Source of the DNA: JAIWNK01 sp964453115
Lineage (GTDB): Bacteria > Chloroflexota > Anaerolineae > Anaerolineales > Anaerolineaceae
Reading direction: 5' to 3'
DNA: 64,000 nt
NCBI GenBank assembly: GCA_964453115.1
Contig: CAYVRT010000013.1
Coordinates: 30,229 to 94,228, forward strand
Below are positions 8,151-16,977 of this stretch, piece after piece (the first letter of the stretch is position 1; each line of letters starts with the position of its first letter). Under the pieces are notes generated by a model that had not been told where the DNA came from, did not search any database, and worked only from the letters and a program-made list of their open reading frames with translations. The position numbers and the translations under genes are program-made.

Positions 8151-10019
8151 ATGCGACGCGGATGGTTGTTTGCCCTGCTGTGTGGTGTGTTGATTGGGTT
8201 GCTGCCGGTGCGCCCGGCGTTGGGTGCGGCGCCTCTTGCCGACCGCAACCCGCAGGATTGGATGAACTGGCCGGTTGTGCCGCAAATGACGGCGCGCGGG
8301 CGTGAGATTTACGCTCAGGGCATGGCGTTGGGCAATGACCCGCATCACCTGACCAAAATAGGCGATTGTCAGGGCATTCTGGAGGTGTTGATGGGGGTGT
8401 ATGACATCCCCGGCAGCTATCGCCTGGCACCGCAGGAGGCTGGCCTGCAGGAGACGATTGATTATTTTCGCGGCTCGTTCTACCGCAATGGCTATGCATT
8501 GAAAGGCGGGTTTGATGCACCGGCCGTCTTTGACCCGATGCGTGCCGACCCGGATTGGTGCCTGGCCGGGGAAACGCCGCTGGAATGTGAATTCCGCATT
8601 CACCGCCCGGCCTTTGTCTTCATTTCGCTGGAATACACCTATCCCGGGCGGAATGCTGAGAATTACAAGGCCTATATCCGGCGCATCATCGAATTTGCCA
8701 TTGCGCATGGCACGCTGCCCATCCTTTCGACCAAGGCAGATAATGTTGAAGATGATCACAGCATCAACCTGGCAAGCGCTGAGCTGGCTGTGGAATATGA
8801 CTTGCCGCTGTGGAATTTCTGGCGTTCGGTGCAATCACTTCCCAGTCATGGTCTCGATATAAGCGCCGGACGCAATGATGGTTTTCACATTTCCTATGCT
8901 GCCTGGAGCGTGCGCTCCAAGACGGCCCTGCAAACACTCGATTCGCTCTGGCGCGAGGTGCGTGACCTGACGCCCACCGAGCAGGCGGCTTTCTCGCCGA
9001 TTGCTTTTCCGTCCAATCGTCTGATCTTTTCGTTGTTGCGACGTGGGCCAGGTGGTGAAGTTCACGATGGGGTGTATGTGTTTGACCCACGAACGAAAGC
9101 ATTGCAGCAAGTTTTGCAAAGCGGCTTTTTGTTGCAGGCTGTTTCGCCGGATGGTCAGCAATTGCTTGTCAGCCGCGGCAACACCTTGTGGTTGACCGCT
9201 GCGGATGGAACGCAACCGCTGCAAGTGAGCGAGACCTTTCAGGGGCAGCGCGCGGCTGCCTGGCTGCCGGATGGCAAGGCCCTGTGGGTGATTGACCGGC
9301 GCTCTGGCGAGTCGGCGCTTTGGCAGGTGAGCCTGCCCGATTTGACCTGGACGCGCCTGACGGCTGCCAATCATCAGCCGGTGGAGCTGTACCCATCGGG
9401 CGATGGCCGTCAGGTGCATTGGGGGGAAGGGCGCTGTGCTGGTTATGCGGCCTGTTCCATCACCTCGCTCTGGACATTGGATTTGCAGACAGGGGCGCTA
9501 TGGCAGCCCTATGCCCAGGCCCGGCAGCCGGTCTTTGCGCTGGATGGCCGACATGTGGCGTATCGCTCGGCTTTGGCGCCGCTCAAGGATGGCACGCTTG
9601 CTCCGCAGACCTGGCTGCAATTGACGGTTGAGGATGGTCTACATGACACGCTGTGGAATATCACGCAGCCAGAGGCAGAGGCAAGCACCTATGCCTGGAC
9701 GCCCGATAGCCGATTTGTGATGGCGGCATTTGAGGAGCGCAGCGCACTGACTGGCAGCCCGGCGCCGGTGCGTCTGCTGCGGATGCGTGTTTTGGATGAG
9801 CTGACCTTTGAATACCCCCCGGCGATGGGCGTGTTTGCGCAGTTGAGCATTGCGCCGGATGGAAAACAAACCGCCCTGACAACAACGCAGCTGCGTCAGG
9901 GCGGGTATGGTGTTTATTTGCGCTGGTTTGAAACGGAGAACAATGGGCTGTATCAGGACGCGATATTGTTCCAGAGCAGCGATTTTGTCACGCTGGTTGG
10001 GCTAAACTGGCTGCCCTGA
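8151..10019 (+). CDS. Secreted SGNH-like hydrolase fused to a beta-propeller
   Basis: A 622-residue paralogue of the preceding protein, 3 bases downstream, with GGAGGA at 8138-8143. It has a Sec signal peptide (LLCGVLIGLLPVRPALGAAP) with no lipobox, an SGNH-like domain (about residues 30-270) and propeller repeats (APDGQQ, WLPDGKA, WTPDSRF, APDGKQ). Block I reads KIGDCQG, so the usual serine of GDS is a cysteine, while block V keeps D-x2-H (DGFHIS). It also has the C-x2-G-E-x-P-x2-C-E-x-R signature shared with its neighbour. This suggests an extracellular esterase or acyl-hydrolase acting on polysaccharide or envelope material. The Ser-to-Cys change makes the chemistry uncertain. The stop is 3 bases from the stop of the convergent transporter operon. 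Confidence 0.6.
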   Translation: MRRGWLFALLCGVLIGLLPVRPALGAAPLADRNPQDWMNWPVVPQMTARGREIYAQGMALGNDPHHLTKIGDCQGILEVLMGVYDIPGSYRLAPQEAGLQETIDYFRGSFYRNGYALKGGFDAPAVFDPMRADPDWCLAGETPLECEFRIHRPAFVFISLEYTYPGRNAENYKAYIRRIIEFAIAHGTLPILSTKADNVEDDHSINLASAELAVEYDLPLWNFWRSVQSLPSHGLDISAGRNDGFHISYAAWSVRSKTALQTLDSLWREVRDLTPTEQAAFSPIAFPSNRLIFSLLRRGPGGEVHDGVYVFDPRTKALQQVLQSGFLLQAVSPDGQQLLVSRGNTLWLTAADGTQPLQVSETFQGQRAAAWLPDGKALWVIDRRSGESALWQVSLPDLTWTRLTAANHQPVELYPSGDGRQVHWGEGRCAGYAACSITSLWTLDLQTGALWQPYAQARQPVFALDGRHVAYRSALAPLKDGTLAPQTWLQLTVEDGLHDTLWNITQPEAEASTYAWTPDSRFVMAAFEERSALTGSPAPVRLLRMRVLDELTFEYPPAMGVFAQLSIAPDGKQTALTTTQLRQGGYGVYLRWFETENNGLYQDAILFQSSDFVTLVGLNWLP

Positions 10020-10022
10020 TCC

Positions 10023-11018
10023 TCACTCGCGCTCAAAAGGCACGCCCAGTGAAGCGGGCGGTGAGGAGCGGAAGATGCGTAGAATGCGCAGCAGAATCTT
10101 GCGCTGCTGCTCTGGCAGGCTGGAAAGTAATTGATCCATCCAATCGGAATTGCCAACATTGACCAGCATGAGGGTCAAAATCATGAGCGGGAAGGGGGCA
10201 ACCTGCAAAACCTGGGAGGGGATATTGGGCAGGGAAGGTTGCAAGACCAGCCCGAGCCATTGCAGGAAGGCGAAGAGATAGGCGCCGAAGGCTGCCCGGG
10301 CCGGGTTCCAGGCACCAAAAATGGTGATGGAGAGTGCAATCCAGCCAATGCCATCCAGCCCGGAGACGGTGCCTTTCCAACCAGCTTTGACCGAGAGGGA
10401 ATACATGGGGCCGGCCAACCCCACCAATGCGCCGCCCAGGATGGTGTAGAAATAGCGCAGACGGTTGACGTTGGCGCCGCGCACAAAGGCAGCGGCTGGG
10501 CGTTCGCCAATCCCGCGCAGCATGAGGCCGGGGCGGGTTTTGAAGAAGTAGAGATAGGATAGAAGGATGAGCAGGTAGCTGGAATAGACGAGCAGGTCGT
10601 GCCGGAAGAAGATTGGGCCAAGGATGGGAATATCCTGCAAGCCAGGGATGGGCAGGTGCGGCACGGTTGGGCCGGAGAGGCCCATGATGGGGTTGCCAAG
10701 GAAGTACGCCAGGTCACGGCACAGCAGGGCAAGGACAAAGCCAACCGCAACCTGTGATTGTTTGAGCGTGATGCTGGAGAAGGCAATAATCAGCGCCACC
10801 AATGCGCCAATCAACGCGCCGGCCAACAGCCCAAGCAGGGTGCTGCCGGTTGCGACGGCGACAGCAAAGCCGGCCATGGCCGTTAACAGGATGGTGCCGT
10901 TGACCGATAGATTGATGACGCCGGCGCGCTCGGAGAAGGTTTCGCCGATGGCGGCGAAGAGGATGGGGGCGGCGGCGGCAAAAATGCCCGCCAGACCAAT
11001 CAGCAGGGTATCATTCAT
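10023..11018 (-). CDS. BMP-type nucleoside ABC transporter permease (NupQ/YufQ-like)
   Basis: A 331-residue inner-membrane permease with about 8-10 hydrophobic segments. Family features include the start region FAAIGETFSERAGVINLSVNG, then GIGERPAAAFVRGANVNRLRY and GWIALSITIFGAWNP. These match the second permease of the BMP/PnrA-type purine nucleoside importers (YufQ/NupQ type). It is the last gene of the purine operon, 7 bases after the first permease gene. It should form a heterodimer with that permease and be driven by the double ATPase. A basic C-terminal tail follows the last membrane segment. Confidence 0.88.
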   Translation of the reverse strand: MNDTLLIGLAGIFAAAAPILFAAIGETFSERAGVINLSVNGTILLTAMAGFAVAVATGSTLLGLLAGALIGALVALIIAFSSITLKQSQVAVGFVLALLCRDLAYFLGNPIMGLSGPTVPHLPIPGLQDIPILGPIFFRHDLLVYSSYLLILLSYLYFFKTRPGLMLRGIGERPAAAFVRGANVNRLRYFYTILGGALVGLAGPMYSLSVKAGWKGTVSGLDGIGWIALSITIFGAWNPARAAFGAYLFAFLQWLGLVLQPSLPNIPSQVLQVAPFPLMILTLMLVNVGNSDWMDQLLSSLPEQQRKILLRILRIFRSSPPASLGVPFERE

Positions 11019-11025
11019 CGTTCCC

Positions 11026-12066
11026 TCACTCCTTGCGGCGTTTGATTAAATTGCGCCGCACTCCGTCCATCAAGAGAACAAACAGCACCAGCGAGCCTTG
11101 CAACACGCCGGAGAGGGTTGAATCGAGCTTGAGGACAATTGGCAATTGAATGCTGCCGATGTTGAGCGCAGCAAAGAAGAAGGCGATTGGGGCAACCCAA
11201 ATGGCCTGATAGTTGACCAGCATGGCGACCAGCAGGCCCAAAAATCCATAGCCGGACGAGATGGCGGGGATGAGGCGGTGATAGACGCCGGTGACCTGGG
11301 TGGCACCTGCCAGGCCAGCCAGCGCGCCACAAATGAGGAAGGCTGCCATGCCATAAAGGGTGGGCGACATGCCCATCAGTGCTGCAGCGCGCGGGTTTTT
11401 GCCAACCGCTTTGAGACGCAGGCCAAAATAGCTGCCTTGCAGGATGAAATAGATGAGCGCAATTGCCAGGATGCCGATGAGCAATGCCCACAGGCTAAGG
11501 CGCAGCCCGGGCAGCATGGGCAGCCAGAGCCGCTCATCGAAAGGTTCGGTGCCGCTCATCGAGCCAACGCCGGGGCGCTTCCAGGGGCCAAAGATGAGCC
11601 AGATGACCAGGGCAGTCGAGACGAAGTTCATCCCCAGCCCGCCAAAAATTTCGCTCACCCCGCCGTAAATTTTGAGCAGCCCAACCAGCGCAGCCCACAG
11701 CGCACCGCCAAACATACCGGCCAGGAAGCCCAGCACCAGAATCAGTGCGGCGGGTGTGGCGGTATCTTGCAGGGTGCGCAGGGCCCAGGTGGTGAAGATG
11801 GCGCCCAGGGTAATTTGCCCTTCGATGCCGATATTCCACAACCCGGCTGAAAAGGTGACCAGCAGCCCAGCGGTTGCCAACAGCAGCGGAATCCAGGCGA
11901 CCAGGCTATCCGAAACTTTGCCAAGCGAAACAAATGCGCCGCTGAGGATGTTGCCATAGGCCTGAAATGGGTTGGCGCCGGCAATCAGCAGGATGATTGT
12001 CGTGAAGAGCAGGGCCAGCAGCACAGCCAGGGGTTGAAAGAGCCATTCGATCCAGCGTTTTTTCAT
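11026..12066 (-). CDS. BMP-type nucleoside ABC transporter permease (NupP/YufP-like)
   Basis: A 346-residue membrane protein with about 8-10 hydrophobic segments. The recognisable region is LLVTFSAGLWNIGIEGQITLGAIF, typical of YufP/NupP and RbsC-like permeases, followed by FVSTALVIWLIFGPWKRPG and LKAVGKNPRAAALMGM. The N-terminus is basic (MKKRW). It lies 17 bases after the ATPase gene and 7 bases before the partner permease. It is expected to form half of the transmembrane pore for purine nucleosides or bases, given the deaminase genes in the same operon. Confidence 0.88.
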   Translation of the reverse strand: MKKRWIEWLFQPLAVLLALLFTTIILLIAGANPFQAYGNILSGAFVSLGKVSDSLVAWIPLLLATAGLLVTFSAGLWNIGIEGQITLGAIFTTWALRTLQDTATPAALILVLGFLAGMFGGALWAALVGLLKIYGGVSEIFGGLGMNFVSTALVIWLIFGPWKRPGVGSMSGTEPFDERLWLPMLPGLRLSLWALLIGILAIALIYFILQGSYFGLRLKAVGKNPRAAALMGMSPTLYGMAAFLICGALAGLAGATQVTGVYHRLIPAISSGYGFLGLLVAMLVNYQAIWVAPIAFFFAALNIGSIQLPIVLKLDSTLSGVLQGSLVLFVLLMDGVRRNLIKRRKE

Positions 12067-12083
12067 GCGGTTGCCGTCCTGTT

Positions 12084-13550
12084 TTAAGAGAAGCCCTTGC
12101 CGCCAATTAACTGCCCCAATTCCTCAACCGAGGTTTGAGCAGCATTGAGCGGTTCGGAAACTTTGCCGTTGAAGAATACCAGCACCCGGTCGCTGTAATG
12201 TAACAGTTCTTCCAGGTCGGAAGAGATGAAGAGGATGCTGGTGCCGTTTTCGCAGCGTTCTTTGAGCTTGCCCCAAATCCAAATTGCCGATTCGATATCG
12301 AGGCCGCGCGTGGGGTGTTCAAGCAGGATCAGGGAAAGGGGCGCATCCAGCAGGGAGAGCAGGGCGCGTTGCTGATTGCCGCCCGAAAGCGCCTCAACCC
12401 GGCTTTGCGGTGTGCCGCGAATTGAAAACGCTTCAATGTGTTCTTCTGCCAGGTCTTCAATGCGCTCGCGCTGGATGACGAAACCGGTTTGTTCGCGCAC
12501 CAGTGCAAAATGTTCGGCCAGGCTGAGGCCTGGTACGAGACCTTCTTCCAGGCGCGAGGCGGGGACGAAGGCAACTTTCATGTTGCGGAAGCGCGGGTAG
12601 GGTTTGCCGGCCAGGTTAATGCCATTGACGATGATTTTTCCGCCTGCCGGGTGCATTAGCCCGCCCAGGGTGCGCAGGAATTGCCGCTGGCCGGAGCCTT
12701 CCATGCCGGCCAGGCCGATAATTTCGCCGCGCCGCACCTTGAGTGAGACGTTGTGGATGTCGAGCCGGGCATCGCCAATCGTCAAATCACTTAACACCAG
12801 GCAGGTATCCTGGCTGGCAAGGGATGTTTTTTCGGCCAGGGAAATGTTCTTGCCAAACATCATCCGCACCAGTTCGGTGGTGATGTAGGGTGGCTCAGCC
12901 TGCCCAACCAGCCGCCCGCTTTGCAAGACGGCGACCCGGTCACATAAGCCTTCCACTTCTTCCAGTTTGTGCGAGACGAACAGCACTGTCATGCCTTCCG
13001 ATACCAGTTTGCGCAAAGCTGCAAATAGTTTTTGGCGTTGCATGGAACTGATGCCGGTTGTGGGTTCGTCCATAATTAAGACTCGAGCGCCCAACCAGAG
13101 CAGGCGCAGAATTTCAAGCTGCTGCCGCTCGCCGACCGTCAGGCGGTCTACGTAGGTGTCGGGGTCAATGGAAAAGTCGAAACGAGATTGAAGCTGCATG
13201 AAGTCCCGTCGGGCTTGTGTGGCGTTGGGGAAGAGACCGCCAGCGCGTCCGAGTAGAAAATTATCCAGCACGCGCAGGGGCGGAAAGTCGAGCGGGTCCT
13301 GATGCAACATGCCAATGCCGTGTTGAATGGCATCGGCTGGGTTTTCAATCCGTACCGGCTTTCCATCCAGCAGGATGCTGCCGCTATCTGGGTGAAAGAA
13401 GCCGGAGAGGATTTTCATCAGGGTGCTTTTACCGGCCCCGTTTTCGCCCAAAATACCCTGGATGCTGCCAGCCGGAACGGTGAGGGAAATGGCGTTGTTG
13501 GCATGCACCCGCCCAAACGTTTTGTGAATGTTGATTAGTTCGACTTTCAT
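12084..13550 (-). CDS. ABC transporter ATPase with two ATP-binding domains (NupO/YufO-like)
   Basis: A 488-residue tandem ATPase of the sugar/nucleoside (RbsA-YufO) class. Domain 1 has Walker A GENGAGKST, signature LTVGERQQLEIL and Walker B VLIMDEPT. Domain 2 has a degenerate P-loop (GLAGMEGSGQRQ), the signature LSGGNQQRALL and LILLEHPTRGLD, where His replaces the usual Asp/Glu neighbour. Such asymmetry is normal for this class. ATG 13550 is chosen because the protein then begins MKVELINIHKTFG, as in homologues; the frame is open further upstream through the hairpin between the two genes. No strong ribosome-binding site is seen, so expression may depend on coupling. Confidence 0.88.
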   Translation of the reverse strand: MKVELINIHKTFGRVHANNAISLTVPAGSIQGILGENGAGKSTLMKILSGFFHPDSGSILLDGKPVRIENPADAIQHGIGMLHQDPLDFPPLRVLDNFLLGRAGGLFPNATQARRDFMQLQSRFDFSIDPDTYVDRLTVGERQQLEILRLLWLGARVLIMDEPTTGISSMQRQKLFAALRKLVSEGMTVLFVSHKLEEVEGLCDRVAVLQSGRLVGQAEPPYITTELVRMMFGKNISLAEKTSLASQDTCLVLSDLTIGDARLDIHNVSLKVRRGEIIGLAGMEGSGQRQFLRTLGGLMHPAGGKIIVNGINLAGKPYPRFRNMKVAFVPASRLEEGLVPGLSLAEHFALVREQTGFVIQRERIEDLAEEHIEAFSIRGTPQSRVEALSGGNQQRALLSLLDAPLSLILLEHPTRGLDIESAIWIWGKLKERCENGTSILFISSDLEELLHYSDRVLVFFNGKVSEPLNAAQTSVEELGQLIGGKGFS

Positions 13551-13574
13551 GGTTCGAGGGTGCCTGTTTAGAGA

Positions 13575-13608
13575 ACTCCCCTCCCCCGGCAAGCCGGGAG
13601 AGGGGAGT
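13575..13608 (-). other. Intercistronic hairpin between binding-protein and ATPase genes
   Basis: An inverted repeat of about 15 bp with one mismatch and a CAAG loop lies between the binding-protein stop and the ATPase start. It is not followed by a T-run on the operon strand. It more likely stabilises the upstream mRNA or weakens readthrough than acts as a full terminator. This would fit the usual need for more binding protein than membrane components. Confidence 0.7.
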
Positions 13609-13623
13609 GAAAAAAGAGAGGAT

Positions 13624-14859
13624 TTACTGGGAAACGCTTTGGCCTTCCATGCCTTCCAACAGTTGCGGCAGATACCAGACCTGGAAATCGGTGCCGGTTT
13701 CGCCATCCTTGAGGAAGACGGTGCCATCTTGCAGGTTGAGCGGGCCTTTCCACAAGTTGAGGCCGCCAGCCAGTTCGCCAATGAATTTATCCACGTTGGC
13801 TGAGGCTTCGCCGGTCAGGGCAGCGCCCTTCACGAAACCAATGGCGCTTGTGTCGGGGTTGTTGATGTCCTTCCAATCCGGGGCGTAGAAATCCCAGGTG
13901 GGTTTGTAGCTGCCAGCTTTGATGGCCGTCAGGTACTGAACATAGGAGGGGCCCCAGTTGAAGTACGGCACACCGAGACAGACTTTCTCGTTTTCCTTGC
14001 AGGAATCTTTGTAGTCGTAGGGGATGGCGTAGACATCTTTGCCTTCGGCGTTCTTCTTGCCAGCCTGGACGAGGGCCTCGGTTGTGTCAATGCCAGAGAG
14101 GACAACATCGAAGCCGTTGTCGTAGAAGTCATTGGCAACCTGGGTTGGGTCGGCGGTCACGCCGGGAATGTTGAACCAGAAGCCAATCCAGGTGACTTTG
14201 AATTGCAAGTCCGCCGGGTCCTTCTTCAGGTATTCGGTCCAGCAGTATTCAGCGCCCAGGTAGGCCGAGGCGGCCAGGCGGCGGGTTTCGTCATTGAGCA
14301 ATGGGCCAAGGTAGCCAATTTTGCCGGTTTTGGTTGTCAGGGCGGCGGTGCAGCCAGCAATCATCTTGCCATATTCCATGCGGCCCATGACATTGGTCAG
14401 GTTGGGCAGGTCCTTGAAGTCCTTGCCATCTTTCCAGGCATTGTCGCCAGAGGCATGAATGACGATTACATCCGGGTGCGCTTTGGCAAATTCAACGGCG
14501 CTATCCTTCATGTCATCGGAATTGAAAACGATCACGGTTGCGCCCTTGGTCAGCAAGTCTTCGGCCAATTGGGCCGGGGTGGTGCCGGGGCGGTCGGCGG
14601 GATTGACCTTGTCCACATAGATCATCTTGGTGCCGGGCATTTTTTGCTCGACGTAGAGACCGGCATCATAGTGTGCCTGGCTCCAGCCGCGATCATTGTA
14701 GGGGCCAACGAGCAGCATTCCAAAGGTGAGCGGCTTTTCTTCCGGCGCCTGGGTCTGGGCCGGTTCGCTCGTTGGGGCTGCGGTGGGGGTGGTGCAGGCG
14801 GCCAAAACCATGGCAGCCACGACCAGGGTGCTGAGAATGAACCAGAAACGATTTTTCAT
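13624..14859 (-). CDS. BMP-family ABC transporter substrate-binding lipoprotein
   Basis: A 411-residue lipoprotein with signal peptide and lipobox (VAAMVLAAC), a Thr/Pro/Glu-rich spacer, then a BMP/PnrA domain. The family marker LLVGPYNDRGWSQAHYDAG (about residues 50-68) and the hinge strand VIVFNSDD are clear. The family includes purine-nucleoside receptors such as PnrA and YufN. A GGAGGAGG ribosome-binding site precedes the ATG. Perfect hairpins lie on both sides of the gene (14894-14918 and 13575-13608). The purine deaminases in the operon support a purine nucleoside or base as ligand. Ligand specificity itself cannot be read from the sequence. Confidence 0.9.
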   Translation of the reverse strand: MKNRFWFILSTLVVAAMVLAACTTPTAAPTSEPAQTQAPEEKPLTFGMLLVGPYNDRGWSQAHYDAGLYVEQKMPGTKMIYVDKVNPADRPGTTPAQLAEDLLTKGATVIVFNSDDMKDSAVEFAKAHPDVIVIHASGDNAWKDGKDFKDLPNLTNVMGRMEYGKMIAGCTAALTTKTGKIGYLGPLLNDETRRLAASAYLGAEYCWTEYLKKDPADLQFKVTWIGFWFNIPGVTADPTQVANDFYDNGFDVVLSGIDTTEALVQAGKKNAEGKDVYAIPYDYKDSCKENEKVCLGVPYFNWGPSYVQYLTAIKAGSYKPTWDFYAPDWKDINNPDTSAIGFVKGAALTGEASANVDKFIGELAGGLNLWKGPLNLQDGTVFLKDGETGTDFQVWYLPQLLEGMEGQSVSQ

Positions 14860-14893
14860 GTTCCTCCTCCTGAAAGGAAACGAATGGGGTTGA

Positions 14894-14918
14894 AATCGGC
14901 GCGCCGCGCGCGCCGATT
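14894..14918 (-). other. Perfect hairpin between carbamate kinase and binding-protein genes
   Basis: A perfect 11-bp inverted repeat (14894-14904 with 14908-14918) has a 3-base loop and very high GC in the stem. The operon-strand side continues TCAACC, with no real T-run. It may attenuate readthrough or protect the 5' end of the binding-protein message. Confidence 0.7.
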
Positions 14919-14931
14919 GTATTTTACCGCA

Positions 14932-15879
14932 TTATGGAACAATCCATGTGCCGGTTTCGCCTTTCAATGCCCGGCCAATGTTTTCGGGGTTGGTGATGAG
15001 GGCCGATTTGCCGCCCTGATCCAGGAAGCGCAAAATGGCCTGCACCTTGGGCAACATGCTGCCTTTGGCAAAGTGACCATCGGCAATGTATTGCCGGGCT
15101 TCTGCGGTGGTCATGCGGTCAATCCATTGCTGGTTGGGCTTGTTGAAGTGGATGGCTGCCTTTTCAACCGCTGTGCTGATGACGAACAGGTCGGCCTGAA
15201 TCATGGTTGCCAGCAGAGAAGAGCCAAAGTCTTTGTCAATCACTGCTTCAACGCCTTCCAAATCGCCATGGGGGTGTTCGATGACGGGAATGCCGCCGCC
15301 GCCCACGCCCACCACCACAAACCCGGCACCAATCAGGTTGTGAATGGCATCGGCTTCGACGATGCGCTGTGGGATGGGGGAGGGGACAACCCGCCGCCAG
15401 CCGCGCCCGGCATCTTCAACGATCACCCAGCCTTCGTTTTCGGCCCGCTGCCGGGCAGTGGCCTCATCCATGAAGGAGCCGATGGGCTTGCTGGGGTGTT
15501 CAAAGGCCGGATCCTGGCGGTTGACGATCGTCTGTGTGACGACGGCGATGGCTTGCTTGTTCATGCCGCGTGCCAGGAATTCGTTGTGCAGGGCGCGCAC
15601 GAACATGTAGCCAATGGCGCCTTGCGTGTCGGCGCCGCAGTAATCCAGCGGCACTTCGTGCAGTTCGTGGCTGGCAAGCTCGGAACGGCGATGGATGAAA
15701 CCAACCTGGGGGCCGTTGCCGTGCGTGACAACAACTTCCCAACCTTGTTCGATCATGTCCACGATATGGCGCATGGATTCAACCGCAGCTTCGTACTGGT
15801 CGGGAATCGTCTTACGCTTTTCATCTTTGATGAGCGAATTACCGCCCACGGCTACAACGGCAACACCTTTTTTGGTCAT
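14932..15879 (-). CDS. arcC: Carbamate kinase
   Basis: A 315-residue amino-acid-kinase-fold enzyme that transfers phosphate from carbamoyl phosphate to ADP, giving ATP, CO2 and ammonia. Motifs are AVGGNSLI at the N-terminus, VVVTHGNGPQVG, the PFAM-typical DYCGADTQGAIGYM, and GGGGIPVI before the ADP-binding region (AVIDKDFGSSLLA). Length is normal for the family. Its placement directly after the YgeW-like carbamoyltransferase suggests that carbamoyl phosphate released there is used to make ATP, as proposed for the yqeA-containing purine cluster of Escherichia coli. GGAGGAGG precedes the ATG. No arginine deiminase is nearby. Confidence 0.95.
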   Translation of the reverse strand: MTKKGVAVVAVGGNSLIKDEKRKTIPDQYEAAVESMRHIVDMIEQGWEVVVTHGNGPQVGFIHRRSELASHELHEVPLDYCGADTQGAIGYMFVRALHNEFLARGMNKQAIAVVTQTIVNRQDPAFEHPSKPIGSFMDEATARQRAENEGWVIVEDAGRGWRRVVPSPIPQRIVEADAIHNLIGAGFVVVGVGGGGIPVIEHPHGDLEGVEAVIDKDFGSSLLATMIQADLFVISTAVEKAAIHFNKPNQQWIDRMTTAEARQYIADGHFAKGSMLPKVQAILRFLDQGGKSALITNPENIGRALKGETGTWIVP

Positions 15880-15924
15880 AAACTACCTTCCTCCTCCGAG
15901 TGAAAAAAGATTGGATTTGTTGAT

Positions 15925-16905
15925 TCAGGACATGGTCAGCGCCATGACCGCTTTTTGAGCGTGCAGGCGGTTCTCAGCCTGATCATACACAACAGAATTG
16001 GGGCCATCCATCACTTCGCTGGTGACCTCGATGTCGCGGTCGGCAGGCAGCGGGTGCATGTAGATGGCATCTGGTTTGGCAAGCGCCATGCGCCGGGCGT
16101 CGGTAATCCAGCTTTGGTTGGCATCTTGCAGGCGTTTGCCTTCCACTGCGTCGGTGGTGGTGAGCAGTGGCCCCCACGACTTGGCATAGATGACATCGGC
16201 ATCGCGGAAGGCCTCGTCCATGTCGTGGACGATTTCAAAACCGGTGCCATATTTGCGCGCCTGTGCCTGGGCTTCGCCCTCAATTTCGGGCATCAGTTCA
16301 AAGCCTTTGGGGTAGGCCAGGACGACATCCATGCCAAAGCGCGGCATTTGCAGGATGAGGGATTGTGGGACGGAGATGGGTTTGAGGTATGAGGCGGCAT
16401 AGGCCCAGGAGACGACAATGCGCTTGCGGCGCAGGTCACGACCCTTCTTTTCAATGACGGTCATCAGGTCGGCCAGGCATTGGAAGGGGTGATAGATGTC
16501 GCATTGCATGTTGAGGACGGGGGTGCGCGAGTATTTGGCAACTTCGTTGATGTATTGGTTGCCTACCTGCCAATCGCAGTGTCGGATTGCCATGCCATCG
16601 AAGTAGCGACCATAGATTTCGCCAATTTCTTTGGCAGTGTCGCCATGTTTAATTTGGGTGGTGGTGCTTTCGATGAAGGCGCCATGCCCACCCAATTGGG
16701 CAATGCCAGCCTCAAAGGAGCCGCGCGTGCGCGTGCTGGAGAAGAAGAACAACATTGCCAGCACCTTGTCGCGCAAATAGGGGTGGGGTTCGCCAAGTGC
16801 GCGCTTGCGCTTGAGGTCGAACGCTACATCCAGGATGGTTTCGACTTCCTCTTTAGAAAAGTCGAGGTCACCAATCAGGTCACGTCCACGTAAGTTGGTT
16901 TGCAT
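15925..16905 (-). CDS. ygeW: YgeW-family (knotted) carbamoyltransferase
   Basis: A 326-residue aspartate/ornithine carbamoyltransferase superfamily protein. The carbamoyl-phosphate motif is intact (SSTRTRGSFEAG), followed by HPFQCLADL. Where ornithine enzymes have HCLP, this protein has MHPLPADRDIEVTSEVMDG, which is the YgeW pattern. Members of this subfamily have a trefoil knot and an unproven substrate; 2,3-diureidopropionate or another ureido compound has been proposed. ATG 16905 is chosen over the longer frame because GGAGG lies nine bases upstream. The gene sits between ygeY-like and carbamate kinase genes, as in anaerobic purine/urate clusters. ArgF or another carbamoyltransferase is the alternative call. 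Confidence 0.87.
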   Translation of the reverse strand: MQTNLRGRDLIGDLDFSKEEVETILDVAFDLKRKRALGEPHPYLRDKVLAMLFFFSSTRTRGSFEAGIAQLGGHGAFIESTTTQIKHGDTAKEIGEIYGRYFDGMAIRHCDWQVGNQYINEVAKYSRTPVLNMQCDIYHPFQCLADLMTVIEKKGRDLRRKRIVVSWAYAASYLKPISVPQSLILQMPRFGMDVVLAYPKGFELMPEIEGEAQAQARKYGTGFEIVHDMDEAFRDADVIYAKSWGPLLTTTDAVEGKRLQDANQSWITDARRMALAKPDAIYMHPLPADRDIEVTSEVMDGPNSVVYDQAENRLHAQKAVMALTMS

Positions 16906-16949
16906 TGTGTTTTGCCTCCAAAACAAAAGATAAAATGGGGTTTGGGATA

Positions 16950-16977
16950 GACGACAAAGGCGGGTTCGTTTGTTGTC
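16950..16977 (-). other. Hairpin between ygeY-like and ygeW-like genes
   Basis: A 9-bp imperfect inverted repeat (16950-16958 with 16969-16977, one G-T pair) starts immediately after the ygeY-like stop. No T-run follows. It is probably an intercistronic stability element. Confidence 0.5.

Noticed and set aside
13551..13781. N-terminal extension of the ABC ATPase
   Set aside because: The extra 77 codons are antisense or shadow of the binding-protein end and the hairpin; homologues start at 13550.
14203..15903. 566-codon plus-strand frame
   Set aside because: It is antisense to the binding-protein and carbamate kinase genes; it is Gly/His-rich with no motif, and both sense genes are unmistakable.
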